From: Pseudomonadota bacterium
Lineage (GTDB): Bacteria; Pseudomonadota; Alphaproteobacteria; Rhodobacterales; Rhodobacteraceae
DNA: 41,929 nt
Reading direction: 5' to 3'
Assembly (NCBI GenBank): GCA_021813365.1
Contig: JAKALB010000009.1
Location: forward strand, 1-41,929
Part shown: one piece after another, positions 1-5,947 of the stretch
Numbering within the stretch: the stretch's first letter is position 1
Layout: the number at the start of each line of letters is the position of its first letter
Position numbers and translations under genes: made by a program
Notes under the pieces: generated by a model
What the model saw: the letters and a program-made list of their open reading frames with translations, nothing else
What the model was told of the DNA's origin: nothing
The model's database searches: none

Positions 1-1
1 G

Positions 2-1540
2 ATTTCGAAGAAATCGCACTGGGCCTTTCTTAACTTCAATGACGCTCCACCGAAGCTTGAAAACTCACGGAGTTGGGTGTGCGAGGAATTTGTTAGGTCA
101 ATAATACAAGAGGGTGCTCCTATTGACTTGGATGATGCTCATGATCAAGAGCGAATATTTTCATCCAATATTAAGAACCGCCAGGCTTACTACGACCGAA
201 TGAACAAGATCGGGGATCGTCGCGGGGATTTAGAGTTTGCTAGAGATATAGAGCAATGGCGGTATGACCCGGAAATTTCAACCATCGCGATATCTCGATA
301 TCTGCACGGGGATCGTGGCGAGAACCTAGTAGTCGTATTCGACAACGTTGACCGTCGAAGCGCTTCGGAACAACTTGAGTGCTTTCAGTTGGCTCTGTGG
401 TTTATGGCGAAGACTCGCGCCCTGGTGATTCTGGCGATGCGAGATGTTACCTATGAATTGCATCGGAACGAGCCGCCGCTTGACACCTACAAGTCAGGAA
501 CGGTATTCCATATTAGTCCACCGCGCTTTATTGATGTTGTGAGGCGCCGCCTTGAGTTAAGCCTTGAGGCAATGGAGAAGGAAGCCCCCGCGCAGGTCAG
601 CTATTCAATCGCTTCTGGCGCGCAAATCCGGTATGATGGTAAGCAGGCGTCCCAATTTCTTCGAACTGTCTATAGTGAAATCTTTGAGCGCCCTCGGAAT
701 ATTGCTCGGGTCATTGAAGCGCTTGCAGCACGTAATGTGCGGCAGTCACTTGACATGTTCATGAGCATACTGACTTCTGGTCACATGCCCGAAGATGTTT
801 TGACCAAGATTGCACTTGGCCACGAGTTCGCTGGCCTGAATGAGTTTACCCTCATCAAAATACTCATGCGAGGTGATGGACGGTTTTTCACTGATACCAG
901 TGGCTTCATTGCAAACATCTTCTACTGTGACAGTACATGGAAGAGGCCGTCTAATTTTATTTGTGTGGAGATTCTCTTCTGGCTTATTGGAATGCGGAAG
1001 GTCAAGGGCGATAATGGACACATGGGATACTTTTCGGTGTCTAGAATTTGCAACGAGCTTGAGAAGCTCGGCTTTGTCGCAGATGATGTCTATAGCGCAT
1101 GTCGTTTCTTGGTTAGCAAATCCCTTATTGAACCTGATACCTTGTCGCAGGCCGATCTGGATCGCGCGGATTGTATAAAAGTAACTGCGTCTGGTTTTAT
1201 TCATATGCGGGTACTAAGCGAGAGACTTGAGTACCTTTCTTCGATTCTTCCTACAACTGCGATTAACTCGACTCCATTTGCTTCACAGATTTTCGACAGC
1301 ATGACGACAGAGAATCGCACCGGGTTCTTGACCGTTGCGCGGAGAGTGACACTTGTCACAGAGTTGGCCTCTTATCTTTCGGAGCAGCGGGCGGTTCTGA
1401 TGCGGCATGATGGTTACGCTGCTCTGGATAAATCAGGTGCAAGTTATATCATCGGCCACATAGCTTCAGCAATAGACAGCGCGACCCAAGCGAGTAAAGT
1501 GAGCCGCCCTGTGCAACTTGATTTTCTCGACACGATTTAG
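2..1540 (+). CDS. P-loop ATPase-like protein with C-terminal winged helix, 5' truncated by window edge
   Basis: The reading frame is open from base 2, so the start and any Walker A motif lie outside the window; the GTG at 77 is an internal codon rather than a convincing start. Numbering from that GTG, a Walker B-like segment LVVVFDNVD (residues 84-92) is followed by a sensor-1-like strand VILAMRD (117-123) and by RPRNIARVIEAL (205-216), which resembles a lid or sensor-2 helix. Residues about 315-365 look like a winged helix. This order fits STAND/AAA-type ATPases, a class common in defence islands and mobile elements. Base composition is AT-richer than the core genome to the right. No specific family is recognised, and function is not assigned beyond a probable NTP-driven switch or helicase-loader-like ATPase. 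Confidence 0.7.
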   Translation: MSKKSHWAFLNFNDAPPKLENSRSWVCEEFVRSIIQEGAPIDLDDAHDQERIFSSNIKNRQAYYDRMNKIGDRRGDLEFARDIEQWRYDPEISTIAISRYLHGDRGENLVVVFDNVDRRSASEQLECFQLALWFMAKTRALVILAMRDVTYELHRNEPPLDTYKSGTVFHISPPRFIDVVRRRLELSLEAMEKEAPAQVSYSIASGAQIRYDGKQASQFLRTVYSEIFERPRNIARVIEALAARNVRQSLDMFMSILTSGHMPEDVLTKIALGHEFAGLNEFTLIKILMRGDGRFFTDTSGFIANIFYCDSTWKRPSNFICVEILFWLIGMRKVKGDNGHMGYFSVSRICNELEKLGFVADDVYSACRFLVSKSLIEPDTLSQADLDRADCIKVTASGFIHMRVLSERLEYLSSILPTTAINSTPFASQIFDSMTTENRTGFLTVARRVTLVTELASYLSEQRAVLMRHDGYAALDKSGASYIIGHIASAIDSATQASKVSRPVQLDFLDTI

Positions 1541-1758
1541 CTATTGGCTGCCTAACCTGAGGCGTGACGTGGACGGTGTATAAAATTTCTGAAAGAAATT
1601 TCGTGCGACCATTTATAGTAAATCCTGCGCTCGCCTTCCCCCATAGAGGGGTCTGCTGGGGTTGCCGCCATTTTTTGTTTGCTTGGTCCTTCGGCGTCAC
1701 CACAGTCGTCTCCTCAATAGGGCAAGGTTGTGTGAGTCGTCTCAATGCGCGCGGATTT

Positions 1759-1827
1759 TGTCTCACACAAATCTGTCTTGACTTATGAGACAGTGTCTCG
1801 CCATAGGTCTTGGAACTCAATGAGACA
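1759..1827. other. Putative recombinase resolution/operator site: two abutting 34-bp dyads
   Basis: Two 34-bp units, 1759-1792 and 1794-1827, each begin with TGTCTC and end with TGAGACA, so each is an inverted repeat of a 7-bp end motif. One base separates them, and the abutting ends form the perfect palindrome GAGACAGTGTCTC (1787-1799). A further half-motif CGTCTCA lies at 1738-1744. The second unit ends 13 bp before the ATG of the serine recombinase. Small serine resolvases bind 28-34-bp subsites with TGTC-type half-sites just upstream of their own gene and often repress it; a -35-like TTGACT (1778-1783) falls inside the first unit. The res role is inferred. The rest of the gap from 1541 shows no gene. 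Confidence 0.55.
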
Positions 1828-1840
1828 AAGGTGAGTGACT

Positions 1841-2404
1841 ATGATCATAGGATACGCACGTACTTCCACGCTTGAACAGACGGCAGGGCTTGAGGCGCAA
1901 GAGCGTGACCTCAAAGCGGCAGGGTGTGAACGGCTGTACATCGAACAGGTGTCATCGGTTGATGTGGTCGCCCGTGAGAAGCTGGCGGAGGCGTTGGACT
2001 TCATTCGCGAGGGCGATGTCTTGGTCGTAACCAAGCTCGACCGTTTGGCCCGATCTGTGCAGCACCTCTTGGAGGTACTGGCCCACCTGACAAAGAAGGG
2101 TGCGAGCCTGCGCATCGTTGGCCTGGGGATCGACACAGCAACACCAACTGGAAAGCTGATGTTGACGATCCTGGGGAGCATTGCAGAGTTTGAACGTGGC
2201 ATCATGCTAGAACGGCAAAGGGAGGGCATTGCAAAGGCTCAAGCTGCGGGGCGCTACAAGGGACGCAAGCCGACAGCGAAGGGGAAGGCGCAAGAAGTGA
2301 TGGCCCTACAGGGCGAAGGAGTGCGTCCAACTGACATCGCTGCACGCCTTGGCATCAGCCGCGCCTCGGTCCACCGGATTCTCTCCACCGATACCCGGCC
2401 ATAA
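1841..2404 (+). CDS. Small serine recombinase (resolvase/invertase family)
   Basis: This is a 187-residue site-specific recombinase that would cut and rejoin DNA through a serine-DNA intermediate. The N-terminal catalytic domain (1-120) starts IIGYARTST with the nucleophile at Ser9, and carries the LDRLARS motif (66-72) and the AEFERGIMLERQREG helix E region (115-129). After GRYKGRK comes a Hin-type helix-turn-helix (about 162-182, GISRASVHRIL). The ATG at 1841 is chosen because AAAGGTGAG lies just upstream; a GTG at 1835 in the same frame would add two residues and obscure that site. Length matches Tn3/Hin-type enzymes, not large serine integrases. Two 34-bp dyads directly upstream are its likely binding site. 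It may resolve the element or switch a DNA segment; the substrate is unknown. Confidence 0.93.
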   Translation: MIIGYARTSTLEQTAGLEAQERDLKAAGCERLYIEQVSSVDVVAREKLAEALDFIREGDVLVVTKLDRLARSVQHLLEVLAHLTKKGASLRIVGLGIDTATPTGKLMLTILGSIAEFERGIMLERQREGIAKAQAAGRYKGRKPTAKGKAQEVMALQGEGVRPTDIAARLGISRASVHRILSTDTRP

Positions 2405-2611
2405 CGCAAAATCGGTCCCCTTGGTGGCTGCAGGGCAAGGAGCAGAAACGATGTTCCAGTATAGGAGAGGCTAACCGTTCTGACCTGGTCTTCCTCAATC
2501 GCCCCGACACAAACAAGCGTCCGGTCTTAAGTGTTCCGGGTAAGGGAGAAGGTTTGGCTTTTCCATCCGGGATGGGTCAAGAAAGGGTCGCCCAAGGGAA
2601 GCCAAGCAGCA

Positions 2612-4015
2612 TCAGTCCCGACCGGGCCATTTGAGCTCCCTTTCAGACATACCGTCAAGTATATCTTCAATGTCATAATCTGCATTCTCTGGAGATTCAG
2701 CGCCTAAGGACTCGACTGGGTCCTTCCTTTTTGAATAACTCATTACTCCAGTGATTTTCCTGACTACATCTTGCATCAAATCAGGCAGTTCATCATCTAG
2801 CGTTTTGAAAGTTATGAAGCTGTCATGTATTGGCAAGCAGGGATAACCCATGTCAGCAAACCTCAAGAGCACCGCCTCGGCGATGTCTGAATCTCTCCGC
2901 TGAAGTCGTCCTCCTGCACCAGAGAGGAAATGGCTAGCGATTGGTTCGTGTTCCTTGAGTATCCCATCTATGAAGCGGTCCCAGGATATGCCAGCCGTGC
3001 GCTGATCAAATTCCTCAACCATGCCCAGAACCGGCCTACGTCGCGCATTCAGCATTACGTTGAATGCCTCTTTCGTGGCCCCTCTTAGTGCCTCTCCATG
3101 CGGTGCCGTATATGGGTCGTAGTCTGGAGGCAACTCTATCCCAATTTCAGCGTACAATAACATAGCGTGTATGTGCGAGAAATCATGTTCGCAGGTTTCT
3201 TTGTGATCAATGGTTATGTATTTCCGAAACTCTTTCTTGAAGTTGATCCACCAAGCCCCATAAAATCGTCCTCCTGTGCTGAAGTCGATGCTGTTGAATA
3301 CTCGGTGAAGGCGAGTTGCATCTAGATCAGTCTTCAATCTTTCATGTTTCGCGTCAGCAAGTGTTAAGAACGATTCCTTCCTCTTGTCGAATTCGACTTG
3401 GAAATTGCTGAAGTCTATATCAAAGAAGTATTTGGAGTTGTTACTATTTATTCTCTCTAGATTTTCTCGCCACTGTCTGGTTTGCTCCGTTTCGATGAAT
3501 GCTACTCTGCGCTTTTCCTTCTTTCCCTCCTGGTCAAGCATTACTCGTATCGGATCATTGGTGTCAAAGATGCTTGTCCGGTGCCCTCTCAGGACATCCA
3601 TCTTCCTGTGCAACTTCGCTGTCGCCCTAACCCGTGAAGTCTGACCGCTTGCTTCAGACCCCAGGGACACCGACTCAACGTATCCACAACGGACTAAACC
3701 TTCCAATGCCTGTAGGAAGGATCGCGCGGTCACGAACGGGGGATAGTTCGGGTTCCCGGTAAGTGCGGTGTTCCCTCGGTGAACGCCGATTACTTGCGAA
3801 GGGTCGAACTCGTAGGCATGGAAGAGATCAAGGCAGATGGCACGGAGGCACTGTCTGAAGCGCAAGCCTTCGCTGGGAGACCTCGCCCTTCGTCCCTCTA
3901 CGCGCTCAACATCCTCTTGGATTTCGTCCAGCCTATCAATAACCTTTGGCGCAAGCCTTCCTCTTGGCTCCCGCCACATATTGATGTGCCTGCTGGGCAA
4001 GTTCACCCAAGTCAA
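2612..4015 (-). CDS. Polymerase-like protein: probable winged helix plus family A/T7-like polymerase palm motifs
   Basis: Unknown 467-residue protein. Residues about 52-140 look like a winged helix. The C-terminal half carries motifs in the order of single-subunit polymerases: motif A EHDFSHIHAMLLY with Asp278 (compare DYSQIE in Pol I); motif B RGATKEAFNVMLNA (311-324), with the R-x3-K spacing of Pol I R754/K758 and T7 RNA polymerase R627/K631 (RSVTKRSVMTLAYG); then LQRRDSDIAEAV (371-382), like the Pol I segment before motif C; and motif C PIHDSF with Asp398, near-identical to T7 IHDSF. A GGRFYGAWW motif (248-256) precedes motif A. Motifs A and C are only 120 residues apart, so the fingers would be very small. 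It begins at TTG 4015, overlapping the integrase stop by 4 bp (TTGA), with GGTAGGG upstream; ATG at residue 13 is an alternative. Polymerase activity is inferred. Confidence 0.75.
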   Translation of the reverse strand: MTWVNLPSRHINMWREPRGRLAPKVIDRLDEIQEDVERVEGRRARSPSEGLRFRQCLRAICLDLFHAYEFDPSQVIGVHRGNTALTGNPNYPPFVTARSFLQALEGLVRCGYVESVSLGSEASGQTSRVRATAKLHRKMDVLRGHRTSIFDTNDPIRVMLDQEGKKEKRRVAFIETEQTRQWRENLERINSNNSKYFFDIDFSNFQVEFDKRKESFLTLADAKHERLKTDLDATRLHRVFNSIDFSTGGRFYGAWWINFKKEFRKYITIDHKETCEHDFSHIHAMLLYAEIGIELPPDYDPYTAPHGEALRGATKEAFNVMLNARRRPVLGMVEEFDQRTAGISWDRFIDGILKEHEPIASHFLSGAGGRLQRRDSDIAEAVLLRFADMGYPCLPIHDSFITFKTLDDELPDLMQDVVRKITGVMSYSKRKDPVESLGAESPENADYDIEDILDGMSERELKWPGRD

Positions 4016-5742
4016 TTGGCCGACCCTACCTTTGTTGCCTTAGGTCGCTCCACTGTGGCGACGTCCTCCAATGCGACATTGAACTTTTCGATTGCTTCTT
4101 GGAGTTGGGCGACCTTGTAGCTTTCACTGAAGTAGTTCTTCATTGTGACGCCTTCCCGCTCATGGCCAACAAGCGTTTGAACAAGCGGCAGTTGAACACC
4201 AGCCTGATGCAACCGCGTCACCATCGTATGGCGAAGTTCATGGAAGACGGCATGTTTGTCCTTCAGGCCCAACGCAGGAAGAAAGGTCACGTTGAACCAG
4301 CGACTTTGATTCTTTGTGTACCCGTGTTTGGTGCTGTAGGTAAAGTCTGGGAACAAGCGCACATTCCCGGTGAACGATGCCCGCTCCTTGAAGTACTCCA
4401 AGAACCCAAGTTTGATCAGCGCAGAATGAACTGGGATCAAGCGCCTTGCTGCAGCAGTTTTCAGGCTCTTGCGTCCATCTGGGTCGATGTCGTTGATGCT
4501 GAAGCACCAGATACCGTCATGTTGCTGAACATCTGCAACAAGCAGGGAACAAATCTCACTCAGCCGCGCTCCGGTGAAAATGCCTATCAGGCTTGCCCAT
4601 TTGTTGCCTGCCTTTCTGACGACCTTGCTATCCGGCCTTGTCAACTCTCGGACCATTGCCGCAATCGCTTCCGGTGAGAATGCCGTGCGCACTTGGTCTG
4701 GCACTGAGGCCCCGCGACCGGCATTCACATTCATGCCTTCAAAGAGGACCTCCTTCGCGAAGCCGTTCTTTGCTGCCCATGCTGTAAAGGTATGGAAGGT
4801 GCCCAAGTAGTCATTCAGCGTCCTGGCGCTCAGGGTGGGCAGGCCTTTCAATTTCGCTGCTTCCCGCAACGATAGGTCGCGCACCGCTGGGTGCTTGTTT
4901 TTGTTAGCAGGCAGGTCGAACAGGACGGATTTTACTTCCTGTGCATCTTTCTTTGTAATCGCGTACATTGGCGTGGTGGCACCCAAGAGTTCCGTCAGCA
5001 CCGCAAGCATCGCCTCCCGCTTTGCATGTGTTCCGCCGACCCATGCACCGACCCTGACTTGCTCCCTGATGTAGAGATCGACAACGTCTGAAAGCGCCTC
5101 GCCCGGCTTGTCTTCCTGGATCGGCCCAAGGAGGCCCGGAGCGGCCTCAGGAGACGCCTTGGGCGTTTCCGGCTGTCCGAGTAAGTCAAAGCGATTGAGG
5201 GCGTCGTAGCGGCCTTCCACGGCCTTCAGAACGGCAGCCGTCCCGATGTGCAGCAGCTTCAGAATTTCGGCCCGGTGCGCCTCCACCTCGGCAAGTGCAA
5301 CGCCAGAACTTTCCGCGAACCTGGCAAGTTGGGCGTCGGCTGCATTCTTGCCCAGGCGCGTCCATAGTGCATCGGACCCTTCTTCAAGGATCGTGTGAAC
5401 TTCTGCAAACTTTTCAGGCGTGTTCGATGGTGGCGGGCCGCTAGCGTTCATCCGCTCGATACGGCGCGCAAGGTCTTCCCGCAGAAGCTTCTGTACGTGA
5501 GAGTGGATTTCTTCGTAACGCATGGACCCTTCAGGCAGTTGCAACCGGAGACTTTCACCCAACGATGCAAGGTGCCGTGCCAAAACACCAGCTTGTTTGG
5601 GGCATCGCGTTCCTAGGGAAAGGCGGACCCAACTGCGGCGCTTCACGTCGCGATGGAGGGGCCAACGAAAGTAGAAGATTCCGTGACGCGACGGATAGAC
5701 GTAAGAGGCAAGCCGCATTTCTGTGTCACACCCTTGTGTCAC
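4012..5742 (-). CDS. Tyrosine recombinase / phage-type integrase
   Basis: Site-specific recombinase expected to integrate and excise the element at the adjacent tRNA gene. From the GTG at 5742 it is 576 residues. The N-terminus (YVYPSRHGIFYFRWPLHRDV) resembles the small domain found at the start of many proteobacterial integrases; a SAM-like core-binding domain lies around 215-330; the catalytic domain carries Arg393 (TGARLSEI), Lys428 as candidate, H501-x2-R504 (HELRH), His527 (LVGHE) and the nucleophile Tyr537 (NYF), a complete set. ATG at 5718 is an equally plausible start, since the conserved domain begins there and two short palindromes lie between the candidates. It is read away from the tRNA and overlaps the next gene, the polymerase-like protein, by 4 bp, so the two are probably co-translated. 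Confidence 0.95.
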   Translation of the reverse strand: MTQGCDTEMRLASYVYPSRHGIFYFRWPLHRDVKRRSWVRLSLGTRCPKQAGVLARHLASLGESLRLQLPEGSMRYEEIHSHVQKLLREDLARRIERMNASGPPPSNTPEKFAEVHTILEEGSDALWTRLGKNAADAQLARFAESSGVALAEVEAHRAEILKLLHIGTAAVLKAVEGRYDALNRFDLLGQPETPKASPEAAPGLLGPIQEDKPGEALSDVVDLYIREQVRVGAWVGGTHAKREAMLAVLTELLGATTPMYAITKKDAQEVKSVLFDLPANKNKHPAVRDLSLREAAKLKGLPTLSARTLNDYLGTFHTFTAWAAKNGFAKEVLFEGMNVNAGRGASVPDQVRTAFSPEAIAAMVRELTRPDSKVVRKAGNKWASLIGIFTGARLSEICSLLVADVQQHDGIWCFSINDIDPDGRKSLKTAAARRLIPVHSALIKLGFLEYFKERASFTGNVRLFPDFTYSTKHGYTKNQSRWFNVTFLPALGLKDKHAVFHELRHTMVTRLHQAGVQLPLVQTLVGHEREGVTMKNYFSESYKVAQLQEAIEKFNVALEDVATVERPKATKVGSAN

Positions 5743-5744
5743 AC
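5722..5744. repeat. Two tandem TGTGTCACAC repeats at the integrase 5' end
   Basis: TGTGTCACAC occurs at 5722-5731 and again at 5735-5744, a 13-bp period. Each copy holds the odd palindrome GTGTCACAC. They sit between the two candidate integrase starts (5718 and 5742) and about 40 bp from the tRNA 3' end, where arm-type integrase sites or an excisionase/repressor operator would be expected. The role is inferred from position only. Confidence 0.5.
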
Positions 5745-5785
5745 CTGCTTTTGGTTTGCTCTAAGGCCTTGATTTATTTGTAAAG

Positions 5786-5812
5786 TGGTGGCGAGGGGGG
5801 GACTCGAACCCC
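5786..5812. other. Predicted element attachment-site side (tRNA 3' end)
   Basis: The T-loop to CCA segment of tRNA-Met directly borders the integrase gene. Tyrosine recombinases of islands typically recombine inside the tRNA 3' half and rebuild it with their own copy. No second copy of this segment is seen in the window, so the partner repeat should lie left of base 1. The exact core cannot be defined from one end. Confidence 0.5.
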
Positions 5813-5862
5813 CGACCCTGCGATTATGAGTCGCATGCTCTAACCAACTGAGCTACCTAGCC
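5786..5862 (-). tRNA. tRNA-Met (anticodon CAT), CCA encoded
   Basis: On the minus strand a full cloverleaf can be drawn: acceptor GGCTAGG/CCTCGCC, D arm GCTC...GAGC, anticodon arm TGCGA-CTCATAA-TCGCA with anticodon CAT, T arm GGGGG-TTCGAGT-CCCCC, discriminator A (5789) and encoded CCA (5786-5788). The D-arm and 5' sequence are close to the E. coli elongator tRNA-Met pattern, so elongator Met is more likely than initiator (which would lack the A-U first-pair features and have the three G-C anticodon-stem pairs). The fourth acceptor pair is a T-C mismatch. The 3' end faces the integrase 43 bp away, making this the likely attachment gene of the element to its left. Confidence 0.93.
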
Positions 5863-5947
5863 ACTGGACGCGCGTTTAAGCGACCCCTCCTGGGGCGTCA
5901 AGGCCATTCTGCCCCGCGGCCGCCGCCGGATGCCCGGCCACTCGGCA

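Noticed and set aside
1564-1788. A 74-codon plus-strand open frame before the recombinase
   Set aside because: No ribosome site, no domain, and it overlaps the dyads.
1449-1820. A 123-codon minus-strand open frame between the ATPase and recombinase genes
   Set aside because: It overlaps the ATPase 3' end and the dyad region, has no ribosome site or recognisable domain.
2405-2611. Gap between the recombinase and the polymerase-like gene searched for a short gene, RNA or second attachment site
   Set aside because: No frame with a ribosome site, no convincing hairpin with U-tract, and no copy of the tRNA 3' end.
4099-4677. A 192-codon plus-strand open frame inside the integrase gene
   Set aside because: Antisense to the catalytic domain, whose R-H-R-H-Y set is complete.
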